Assembly: GCA_902464645.1 (NCBI GenBank)
Contig: CABQKL010000020.1
Location: 1-24,615, forward strand
From: an uncultured Collinsella sp.
GTDB taxonomy: Bacteria; Actinomycetota; Coriobacteriia; Coriobacteriales; Coriobacteriaceae
DNA: 24,615 bases
Direction of reading: 5' to 3'
Shown: positions 17,481-23,970 of the stretch, one piece after another
Position numbering within the stretch: position 1 is the first letter of the stretch
How the letters are laid out: the number at the start of each line of letters is the position of its first letter
The notes under the pieces: generated by a model
What the model saw: the letters and a program-made list of their open reading frames with translations, nothing else
Databases searched by the model: none
What the model was told of the DNA's origin: nothing
Made by a program: the position numbers and the translations under genes

Positions 17481-19511
17481 CTACAGCTCGTTGGCCGCGT
17501 GATATGCCGTGCGGATGGCGCTGGCAATGTCGGCGGTTCGCTCGCCCGAGCAGTCGCCCACGCAGGTCACGGGCACCGTCACGCCGTCCAGGTCAAACGC
17601 GTTGGCCTTGGAACCCACGGCCATCACCACGTAATCGCAGGCGATCTTCACCGGCTCCTCGGCGCCGTCCTCGGCAGTGCGCACGGCCTCCACGCCCTCG
17701 TCGGTAATGGCGGTCAGGCGGGTCTTCACGTGCTGCTCCACGTTATGCTCGGCAAAGTCGCTCATAATCAGCGGCAGAATGGTCTCGGACTCGCCCGCGG
17801 CAATCTTATCGAGCATCTCCACGATCGCTACCTCGCAGCCATGCTGCAGCAGGTACTCGGCAGTCTCGGTGCCCACCAGGCCACCGCCAATAACGGCGAC
17901 GCGGCCCGTAAGCTCCACCTTGCCGGCCAGCACGTCCCAGCTCGAGACGACCTTGTCCGAATCGGCACCCGGAACGGGAATGACCACGTCGTGCGCGCCC
18001 ACGGCCACAATCGCGGCGTCGGCGGCGTTGAGGTCCTCGGCGGTAGCGGCATGGTTGAGCTCGACCTTCACGCCCAGGCCAGGCAGAATCTTCTCGTAGT
18101 ACTCGACCGAGCGCATGATCTCGTCCTTGCGCGGAGGCGCAGCCGCCAGCACAATCTGGCCGCCCAGATGATCGCTCGCCTCGTAAACGGTCACGTCGTA
18201 GCCGCGCTTGGCCGCCACGCGCGCGGCCTCCAGGCCGGCGATGCCGCCGCCCACCACGGCAATCTTCTTGTCGCCCTCGCCTGGCTTAATGGCGATAGTC
18301 GCCTCGTCGCCGTTCTCGGCATTGAGAACGCACGAGATGTACTTGCGGTTTTGAATCGCGTCGACGCAACCCTTGTTGCAGTTGAGGCACTCGCGGATGG
18401 GCTCACCCGTGGCGGCCTTCAGCGCAATGTCGGGGTCGCACATGAGCGAGCGGCCGTAGGCGATGATGTCGGCCGCGCCGTCTTCCAGGATCTTCTCACC
18501 GGCCTCGACCGAGACAACACGGCCCACGGTTGCCACCGGCACGGAGACCAGGGCTTTGACGCGCTCGGCCACCGGCAGCGTCCAGTTGTAGGGCATGGCG
18601 CCCATGGGCGGAATGGTGTCGCCCATGTTGCCGGTATGGTTGGCCTGAGCGACCTGGATCATGTCGATGCCCGCACCCTCGAGCAGCTTGGCAAACTCAC
18701 AGGCCTCGTCGGGCTGCAGGCCGCCCTTGCCGCGCGGCGTGCCGTCGGGGTTCTCCATAATCACGGGGAGCTTGTACTCCACCATCAGCTGCGGCGCGGC
18801 TTCCTTAATGGCGGCGACGACCTCGAGCGCATAGCGAACGCGGTTCTCGAACGAGCCGCCGTACTCGTCGGTGCGCTGGTTGAGGATGGCCGAGCACAGC
18901 GAACCCACCAGGCGGTCGCCGTGGACCTCGATGGCGTCGATTCCGGCCTGCTGCGCGCGAGCGGCCGAGGCAGCGATAGCCTCCTTGATCTGGGTGAGCT
19001 GCTCTACGCTCGCCTCGTTCACGAAGTGCTGCATATCGTGGTGCAGCTTGGCATAGGCCTGTTTGCGGATCTCGTTGGACTCGGCCATCTTGGCGGCAAA
19101 GGTCTCCTCGTCACCGGCGGCCTTGGCTTCCTGCGCGGCCTTGGCGGCGGCCATGGATCCCATGACCATGCGGCCGACGCCGGGCACGTCGTACTCGGGG
19201 TGGAACAGCTGCAGCGCGACCTTGGCACCGTGCTTGTGGACGGCGTCGGCCAGCGCCTTAAACGTGGGGATCTGGGCGTCGGTCGCCAGCTTGGGCGTGG
19301 GGCTTGCGGTCATAACGGGAGCGACGTCGCCGATGACGATGTAGCTCACGCCGCCACGGGCCAGGCGCTCGTAAAAAGCCAGGCTACGCTCGCCAATGGA
19401 ACCGTCGCGCTCCTCGTAGCCGGTGGTAAGCGGCGGGAACATAATGCGGTTCTTGAGCTCAAGGGGGCCAACCGTAATGGGCTGGAGCAGCTTGGATGCA
19501 GGTGCGGTCAT
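17481..19511 (-). CDS. NADH:flavin oxidoreductase / 2,4-dienoyl-CoA reductase-like Fe-S flavoprotein
   Basis: A 676-residue cytoplasmic enzyme. Residues about 8-365 form an Old-Yellow-Enzyme FMN barrel (PITVGPLELKNRI at the start, NQRTDEYGGSFENR at 211-224). Cys 375, 378, 382 and 394 (C-x2-C-x3-C-x11-C) make the [4Fe-4S] site typical of dienoyl-CoA and enoate-type reductases. Two Rossmann motifs follow: VVGGGIAGLEAA (about 419-430) and VIGGGLVGTETAEY (about 540-553) for FAD and NAD(P)H. It should reduce activated C=C bonds with NAD(P)H; the substrate cannot be read from sequence. The barrel carries an Ala/Lys/Glu-rich insertion around 118-165, and the usual H-G-x-G-Y-L segment reads VHGDRLVG. 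The start at 19511 is preferred over an ATG two codons earlier because AGGA lies 6 nt upstream of it and abuts the earlier one. Single-gene unit with its own terminator. Confidence 0.9.
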   Translation of the reverse strand: MTAPASKLLQPITVGPLELKNRIMFPPLTTGYEERDGSIGERSLAFYERLARGGVSYIVIGDVAPVMTASPTPKLATDAQIPTFKALADAVHKHGAKVALQLFHPEYDVPGVGRMVMGSMAAAKAAQEAKAAGDEETFAAKMAESNEIRKQAYAKLHHDMQHFVNEASVEQLTQIKEAIAASAARAQQAGIDAIEVHGDRLVGSLCSAILNQRTDEYGGSFENRVRYALEVVAAIKEAAPQLMVEYKLPVIMENPDGTPRGKGGLQPDEACEFAKLLEGAGIDMIQVAQANHTGNMGDTIPPMGAMPYNWTLPVAERVKALVSVPVATVGRVVSVEAGEKILEDGAADIIAYGRSLMCDPDIALKAATGEPIRECLNCNKGCVDAIQNRKYISCVLNAENGDEATIAIKPGEGDKKIAVVGGGIAGLEAARVAAKRGYDVTVYEASDHLGGQIVLAAAPPRKDEIMRSVEYYEKILPGLGVKVELNHAATAEDLNAADAAIVAVGAHDVVIPVPGADSDKVVSSWDVLAGKVELTGRVAVIGGGLVGTETAEYLLQHGCEVAIVEMLDKIAAGESETILPLIMSDFAEHNVEQHVKTRLTAITDEGVEAVRTAEDGAEEPVKIACDYVVMAVGSKANAFDLDGVTVPVTCVGDCSGERTADIASAIRTAYHAANEL

Positions 19512-19652
19512 GGACATTCCTCTCTTGTAGGCGCGGCGGCGATGATGCCACGTAGTTGTCTAGAGGATATGACATGAGAGCACGGCGGCACAACGAAAAT
19601 CGGCGAATATCAGGTGACGGCAGGTGGATGGGGCGGGACGGCCCGTCGGTTC

Positions 19653-20111
19653 GTCTCAATCTGTAACAGTTACTCGGCAAAAACCGGGTCTTACTGTTAC
19701 AGATCAAGACAAACGGGAGCGGTCCGTCGGAAAATCTCGATCTGTAACACTTACAGACCAAAAACGACCCTAGATGTTACAAATCGAGACGAACAAATTC
19801 GGTCCGACCAAACATCTCAATCTGTAACATCTAGGCCCACTTTTGGCCCCTACCTGTTACAGATCGGGACAACGGGAACCGTCCCAACAAAATGTCTCGA
19901 TCTGTAACATCCATCGGCCAAAAACGACCCCAGGTGTTACAGATCAAGACAAACCAAACCCGCCTGCTAGAAAATCTCAATCTGTAACAACAACTCGGCA
20001 AAATCCGTCCCTCGTGTTACAGATTTAGACAAACAAAGATCGTCCTGCCGAAACATCTCGATCTGTAACACCTAGCCGCCCAAATCGGGTCCAGATGTTA
20101 CAGATCGAGAT
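19653..20111. repeat. tandem array of six 80-bp palindromic units (non-coding)
   Basis: Each unit has a left arm TCTCRATCTGTAACA and a right arm TGTTACAGATCRAGA. ATCTGTAACA begins at 19659, 19740, 19820, 19900, 19980 and 20061. The right-arm TGTTACAGAT begins at 19695, 19775 (one change), 19855, 19935, 20015 and 20096. The period is thus 80-81 bp, with about 26 bp inside each unit and 35-36 bp between units. The inner and outer spacers are themselves partly conserved (CGGCCAAAAACGACC inside). Every arm can pair with either neighbour, so alternative hairpin sets are possible. The period is not a multiple of three, and open frames through the array shift at each unit, so it is not a coding repeat. 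It occupies most of the 688-bp gap between the oxidoreductase start and the tRNA terminator. Nothing else was found in 19512-19652. Confidence 0.93.
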
Positions 20112-20160
20112 TTTGTTTGGGAAGTTGAGAACTGGGTCGAAAACATTGATCCGCAATAAC

Positions 20161-20190
20161 AAAAAAGCTCGCCGGCTAGGCCGACGAGCT
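20161..20190 (-). terminator. intrinsic terminator of the initiator tRNA gene
   Basis: An 11-bp stem with one mismatch (AGCTCGTCGGC with GCCGGCGAGCT, loop of 3) is followed on the minus strand by TTTTT. It begins 9 bp past the encoded CCA end of the tRNA and separates it from the 80-bp array. Confidence 0.9.
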
Positions 20191-20199
20191 GCAAGTTCT

Positions 20200-20276
20200 T
20201 GGTCGCGGGGGCAGGATTTGAACCTACGACCTCCGGGTTATGAGCCCGGCGAGCTACCAGACTGCTCCACCCCGCA
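20200..20276 (-). tRNA. initiator tRNA-fMet (anticodon CAU)
   Basis: A 77-nt cloverleaf on the minus strand with the CCA end encoded. The anticodon loop CTCATAA is closed by the GGG/CCC pairs that mark initiator tRNAs. Base 1 (T) faces base 72 (G) as a weak pair, in keeping with initiator identity. The TTCAAAT T-loop and the D-arm AGCAGTCTGGTAGCT are normal. It is a single-gene unit with its own promoter and terminator, and is transcribed away from coaX. Confidence 0.97.
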
Positions 20277-20307
20277 ATGTCTGGGCGCCTCATGTGCGCA
20301 AGAAAGA

Positions 20308-20336
20308 ATATTACGCGGGAGTTCGGTAAACGGCAA
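20308..20336 (-). promoter_or_regulatory. promoter of the initiator tRNA gene
   Basis: On the minus strand TTGCCG and TAATAT are separated by 17 bp and end 32 bp before the tRNA 5' end. Each hexamer matches 4 of 6 consensus bases and the spacing is ideal. Confidence 0.55.
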
Positions 20337-20411
20337 GGAAAATCTCGTAGAGCATAATTCCTTCATATTTAAACCCCTCAGCCCATATCACTGTAACCGA
20401 ATCGCAGCCGA

Positions 20412-20436
20412 GCGCCGTCGACGGCGCGTATACAAT
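20412..20436 (+). promoter_or_regulatory. 16-bp perfect palindrome and -10-like box upstream of coaX
   Basis: GCGCCGTCGACGGCGC (20412-20427) is a perfect palindrome. It is followed at once by TATACAAT, which contains a good -10 element (TACAAT at 20431-20436). It occupies the place where a -35 would lie, and no good -35 is visible. The ATG of coaX is 36 bp downstream. This arrangement suggests an operator controlling coaX, but the bound factor is unknown. Confidence 0.5.
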
Positions 20437-20472
20437 GGTGCGCGTCCTTTTATGCCAACACTGGGAGTAGAC

Positions 20473-21246
20473 ATGCTGCTCGCTATCGATATGGGAAACA
20501 CGCAGACGGCCATGGGTCTGTTTGACGGAGACGAGCTGGTGCAGTCGTGGCGTATGCCCACCGACCGCTCCTATACCGCGGACGAGATCCACGTGCGCCT
20601 GATGGGTTTCTTTAAGATGTACGGCCTTTCGCTCGATGCGGTCGACGCGATCGCCTTTGCCGGCGTGGTGCCGCAGCTCTCGCGCGAGTGGCACGCCGTG
20701 GCCGACCGCATTGCCGCGGATGCCATCGTCATCGGGCCGCAGACGGCCGCGGTGACCAAGCTGCGCGCGGCGCGCCCCCAGGCCGTGGGTGCCGACCGCG
20801 TCGCCAACGCCGTTGCGGCCGAAACTTTCTACGGCGCGCCGGCGATCGTGGTGGACTTTGGCACCGCGACCAATATCGACGTCATCGATGAGGACGGTTA
20901 TTACATTGGCGGAGCGATCGCGCCGGGCATCCGCATCTCCATGGACGCGCTTGCCGCCCGTGCCGCCAAGCTCGCCAGCGTTCCGCTCGAGGCGCCGGAG
21001 CACGCCATCGGCCGCGATACCGAGGAGTGCATCAAGGTCGGCGCCGTGATGGGCGCCGCCGCCATGGCCGAGGGCCTGGTCGCGCGCATGAAGCGCGAGC
21101 TGGGCCGCGAGGATGCCACCGTTATCGCCACGGGCGGTCTCGCCGGCATCGTCGCCGATTCGACCGATGCCTTCGACGTGGTCGACGGGCAGCTCACCAT
21201 CAAGGGCATCTGCGAAATCCACCGCCGCATGCAGGAGCTGGGGTAA
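20473..21246 (+). CDS. coaX: type III pantothenate kinase
   Basis: A 257-residue cytoplasmic enzyme that phosphorylates pantothenate, the first committed step of coenzyme A synthesis. It shows the ASKHA-fold signatures of CoaX: the phosphate-binding D-x-G-N-T at residues 6-10 (IDMGNTQTA), VGADRVAN at about 105-112, DFGTATNIDV at 128-137, GGAIAPGIRIS at about 146-156, and ATGGLA near 219-224. Length is normal for the family. The start at 20473 is supported by GGGAG 5 nt upstream; the open frame continues further upstream across the antisense of the tRNA but is not coding there. It is divergent from the tRNA gene, convergent with the birA-like gene, and preceded by a palindromic operator-like site. 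Confidence 0.95.
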   Translation: MLLAIDMGNTQTAMGLFDGDELVQSWRMPTDRSYTADEIHVRLMGFFKMYGLSLDAVDAIAFAGVVPQLSREWHAVADRIAADAIVIGPQTAAVTKLRAARPQAVGADRVANAVAAETFYGAPAIVVDFGTATNIDVIDEDGYYIGGAIAPGIRISMDALAARAAKLASVPLEAPEHAIGRDTEECIKVGAVMGAAAMAEGLVARMKRELGREDATVIATGGLAGIVADSTDAFDVVDGQLTIKGICEIHRRMQELG

Positions 21247-21303
21247 GACAGGGGCATAAGTCGAGCACGTCCAATGCCCCAGCCCCCGCAAACGTTCGCC
21301 AAG

Positions 21304-21346
21304 CCTATTCCTCAAAACTGAAAAATTTTCAATTTTGAGGAATAGG
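21304..21346. repeat. 43-bp near-perfect palindrome between coaX and the birA-like gene
   Basis: The arm CCTATTCCTCAAAACTGAAA and its inverse pair at 20 of 21 positions around a single central base. It starts 57 bp after the coaX stop. It is far more AT-rich than its surroundings and lacks a following T tract, so a plain terminator is unlikely. A dispersed palindromic element or protein-binding site fits better. Confidence 0.85.
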
Positions 21347-21376
21347 ACCGACGCGGCCATTCTCTCGGGTCACACA

Positions 21377-21410
21377 GAAGCCCTCCCCGGTGCAGGCCGA
21401 GGAGGGCTTC
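21377..21410. terminator. candidate bidirectional terminator for coaX and the birA-like operon
   Basis: A 10-bp stem (GAAGCCCTCC / GGAGGGCTTC) with a 14-nt loop lies between the two convergent genes, 36 bp from the birA-like stop. T tracts are poor on both strands (CTTCGTTGTC on plus, CTTCTGTGTG on minus), so strength is uncertain. Confidence 0.55.
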
Positions 21411-21446
21411 GTTGTCATCGCTATCTTTGAGCGCGGATGTCTCGCG

Positions 21447-22148
21447 TTACAGCCCGCGAATCCGTACGGCCTCGGGCGGAAACTCCTGCTCGCCGGCATC
21501 GGTCTTGATGGTCGCACGGCCCCAGATGTCCAGGCCCGCAAACACACCGACCGCAAGCGGCAAACCGCTGGGCGACACCGCCGCAACTTGGCGACCCAGC
21601 AGCGGCACCATGTCGAAGTACTCGCCCAGCACGGGGGCCAGCGGACCTGCGGCGCCCTGCGGCGTATTGGCAACAGCCGCCCAGGCGTCCACACGGGTCA
21701 GCACGGCGGCAGACAACTCCTCGACCAGCGCTTCGTCAGCCACGTCCACACCAAGCTCGCTCAGCGCCGAGCGCTCAATATCCACCGTCACGGCACCGAA
21801 AATGCCCGCGGCACCGGCGCCACCGTTGACGGCGACGCGCGCAAACGGGGTCTCAAACGTAGGCGCGCCGCACACAATGTCGCTCGGCCATTGAATGCCC
21901 ACCTTGCCGGCAAGGCCCAGCCCCGGTGCTGTAGCCGTTCCCACGAGCGCGTCCATCATGCCCATCGCCGCCACAAACGGAAGGCCGTGGAAGGCATGCA
22001 TGTTCACGTCGGGGCGCACGACCAGCGAAAACGTCAGCGATGCATCGCCCGCGCTCCACGCGCACCAGCCCGCGGACATGCCCTCGCGGCCCGCGTCACG
22101 CGCCGCGTCGAGCTCGGTACCGGCGGCAACAGCATTCATCTCGATCAT
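21447..22148 (-). CDS. biotin-protein-ligase (BirA)-like protein with degenerate active-site motifs
   Basis: A 233-residue protein resembling the catalytic and C-terminal domains of biotin--[acetyl-CoA carboxylase] ligases, without an N-terminal HTH. Family marks include AAGTELDAA near 8-16 (usual T-N-D/E-A region), SLTFSLVVRP near 37-46, GIQWPSDIVCG at 84-94 (usual K-W-P-N-D), IFGAVTVDIE near 116-125, and a C-terminal barrel with ...GVFAGLDIWGRATI. The glycine/arginine loop G-R-G-R-x-G-R that holds biotinyl-AMP is absent and the K-W-P-N-D lysine reads Gln. Activity as a biotin ligase is therefore doubtful. The ATG directly follows the folP-folK stop (TAG then ATG), so the two genes are translationally coupled. 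Alternatives are a diverged ligase with relaxed chemistry or a non-catalytic relative. The family call is moderate. Confidence 0.72.
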   Translation of the reverse strand: MIEMNAVAAGTELDAARDAGREGMSAGWCAWSAGDASLTFSLVVRPDVNMHAFHGLPFVAAMGMMDALVGTATAPGLGLAGKVGIQWPSDIVCGAPTFETPFARVAVNGGAGAAGIFGAVTVDIERSALSELGVDVADEALVEELSAAVLTRVDAWAAVANTPQGAAGPLAPVLGEYFDMVPLLGRQVAAVSPSGLPLAVGVFAGLDIWGRATIKTDAGEQEFPPEAVRIRGL

Positions 22149-23876
22149 CTACATACGCCCCAATTCGCCCACGATATGGCCCACGCGATCCTCGGGTTCC
22201 TTGACCTCGACGCCGTTGTAACGGAAGAACCGCGCCGGGTCGTGCATCAGGTCCTCGAGCGGCACCAGCACAAAATCACGCTCGCCAATGAGCGGATGCG
22301 GCAGGCGCAGCTTCTTGCCGCCGTGGGTCTCGCCATCCATCCACAGCAGGTCCAGATCGATGGTGCGTGGGCCATTGACCTTGGCTTTCTTGGAGCGGTC
22401 GCGCCCCAGCTCGGCCTCGATCTTCATAAGCTCGTCGAGCAGCACCAGCGGCGCCAGCTCGGTCTTAATCTCGATGACGGCGTTGGCAAACGCATCCTGG
22501 CGCGTCTCGTAGGCCGGCTCGCTCTCGTAGATGCGCGAGCAGTTGGACACGCAGGTGAGCGGAATCTCGGCGATCATGTCGCGCGCGGCGCGGATGTTGT
22601 CGCAACGATGCCCCAGGTTGGAGCCCACGGCCACAAACGCGCGACGCGGCTGCGGCTTAGCAACAGCCCAGTAACCGTTCAGGAACTGCGCAAAGCCCGC
22701 GACGTCGTGCACGCGCACGATGTTGGCGCCGGCCTGGATGGCGCCCAGGCACACGCCAAACGTGGCGGCATCGCGCGCGGCGGCATCGGTCACGCCCGAG
22801 ACAGCGCCCACAAAACGCTTGCGCGACACGGCGCACATGAGCGGATAGCCCAGCGACGCCATCTTGGCGGTCTCGCGCTGGATGACGATGTCCTCGTTGG
22901 CCGTCTTGCCAAAGCCCGGACCGGGATCTATGCAGATGCGGTCGCGCGACACGCCGGCATGGATGAGCGTGCGAGCCTGGTCGGACAGAAAGCCCATGAC
23001 ACGGCGCATGATGGGTGCCGAATCGGGCAGGGTAAAGCGGCGGAGCTGAGAGGTGGGCACGTAGGCCTCCTCGCGGCGGGTGCTGCGGCGCATCATGGCT
23101 GCCAGGTGGTCATTCGGCTCCGGCGCGGGCTCAGAGGTCGCGGCGGCCTCGGAGACAGGGGCAGCCTGCTCGGCGGCCGGCGTCTCTTGCTTCTGCTCGT
23201 CCGTGGGCTCCGGCGCAGGCTCCGGATCGCCAAACGGCAGCGAGGGCTGCACCGCGCCACCCGGCAGCTTGGCCTCCGTCTTGGGCTCGCCTAGCAGCTT
23301 GCCGCGACGGCGGCGCGCCGGCTTCTCGGCCTCGCGCGCAGCCTCGGCGGCCGCTTCGCGCGCCTTCTCGGCAACAAACGCCGCGGCCGAGGTATCGAGC
23401 TGCACCGTTGCATGCGTGCGCGTAGGCGCCGCGATCTCGCCGGCGTGCATCACGATGACACCGCAGGTGCTCGTCGCGACAAATTCGACCATCTTGGGGT
23501 CGGTGAAGCCCGTCACGTCGTTGACGATCGAGGCACCGCAGCGCACGGCCGCCTTGGCAACCGCCACGTGGCGCGTGTCGATCGAGACGATAGCGCCCTC
23601 TTTGGCCAGCGCGCGCACCACGGGCAGCACGCGGCGAGCCTCCTCGTCGGGATTGACCGGGGTAAATCCGGGGCGCGTAGACTCGCCGCCCACGTCGATG
23701 ATGTCGGCGCCGGCATCGAGCATCGCCAGGCCGTACTCGATGGCGGCATCCGGGTCGAAGTGCTCCCCGCCATCGCTAAACGAATCGGGCGTCACGTTGA
23801 GGACGCCCATGATGCGCGGGCGGTCAAAGCTGAGCTCGTACTTTCCGCACCGCCATGTCTTACTATCGTTCGCCAT
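22149..23876 (-). CDS. folP: dihydropteroate synthase - HPPK fusion (folP-folK) with long internal insertion
   Basis: A 575-residue bifunctional folate enzyme. Residues about 1-405 are dihydropteroate synthase: IMGVLNVTPDSFSDGG (22-37), DVGGESTRPG (61-70), SIDTRH, IVNDVTG, IDPGPGFGKT (316-325) and SRKRF. Residues about 411-575 are 6-hydroxymethyl-dihydropterin pyrophosphokinase: AFVAVGSNLG, GRDR...GPRTIDLDLL (491-511) and LPHPLIGERDFVLVPL. HPPK makes the pyrophosphorylated pterin that DHPS joins to p-aminobenzoate. Unusually, about 135 Ala/Glu/Pro-rich residues (roughly 150-285) interrupt the DHPS barrel between VIVMH and RRVMGFL; both flanks are intact, so this is an insertion, not a frameshift. 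AGGAGG lies 6 nt before the 23876 ATG and abuts an earlier ATG, which decides the start. A weak TACAAT -10 lies at 23951-23956. No folB is adjacent. Confidence 0.93.
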   Translation of the reverse strand: MANDSKTWRCGKYELSFDRPRIMGVLNVTPDSFSDGGEHFDPDAAIEYGLAMLDAGADIIDVGGESTRPGFTPVNPDEEARRVLPVVRALAKEGAIVSIDTRHVAVAKAAVRCGASIVNDVTGFTDPKMVEFVATSTCGVIVMHAGEIAAPTRTHATVQLDTSAAAFVAEKAREAAAEAAREAEKPARRRRGKLLGEPKTEAKLPGGAVQPSLPFGDPEPAPEPTDEQKQETPAAEQAAPVSEAAATSEPAPEPNDHLAAMMRRSTRREEAYVPTSQLRRFTLPDSAPIMRRVMGFLSDQARTLIHAGVSRDRICIDPGPGFGKTANEDIVIQRETAKMASLGYPLMCAVSRKRFVGAVSGVTDAAARDAATFGVCLGAIQAGANIVRVHDVAGFAQFLNGYWAVAKPQPRRAFVAVGSNLGHRCDNIRAARDMIAEIPLTCVSNCSRIYESEPAYETRQDAFANAVIEIKTELAPLVLLDELMKIEAELGRDRSKKAKVNGPRTIDLDLLWMDGETHGGKKLRLPHPLIGERDFVLVPLEDLMHDPARFFRYNGVEVKEPEDRVGHIVGELGRM

Positions 23877-23899
23877 GAACATCCTCCTAAAATGCCCGC

Positions 23900-23924
23900 G
23901 CCGCCGCGCTCGGGCGCAGGCGGC
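23900..23924 (-). promoter_or_regulatory. GC-rich hairpin in the folP-folK leader
   Basis: A 10-bp stem with a single bulged base and a 4-nt loop (23900-23909 with 23914-23924) lies 11 bp upstream of the AGGAGG ribosome site, and 46 bp past the sirtuin stop codon. It is followed on the minus strand only by ATTTT. It could be a weak terminator for the sirtuin gene or an attenuating leader structure for folP-folK. Confidence 0.4.
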
Positions 23925-23970
23925 GGGGTTGCTTTGCAATTAGTCTTTCTATTGTATCCGCGTACACGGG

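Noticed and set aside
17499..19577. 692-codon plus-strand open frame opposite the Fe-S flavoprotein
   Set aside because: It mirrors the real minus-strand gene codon for codon, is Gly/His/Ala/Leu-rich without any motif, and arises from GC-rich third positions.
19614..19907. 97-codon plus-strand frame with repeated SICN...YRSRQTG-like segments in the hairpin array
   Set aside because: The repetition comes from the DNA palindromes. An 80-bp period changes frame at each unit, so no repeat protein is under selection.
19653..20111. CRISPR array
   Set aside because: Arms alternate in orientation at about 36- and 45-bp steps, spacers are partly conserved rather than unique, and no cas gene is present.
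20095..20472. N-terminal extension of coaX through the tRNA region
   Set aside because: The extension is antisense to the tRNA-fMet gene and its terminator, and CoaX proteins begin at the D-x-G-N-T segment. The ATG at 20473 has its own ribosome site.
20311..21360. 349-codon minus-strand frame opposite coaX
   Set aside because: Gly/Arg/His-rich antisense frame without motifs; coaX on the plus strand is unambiguous.
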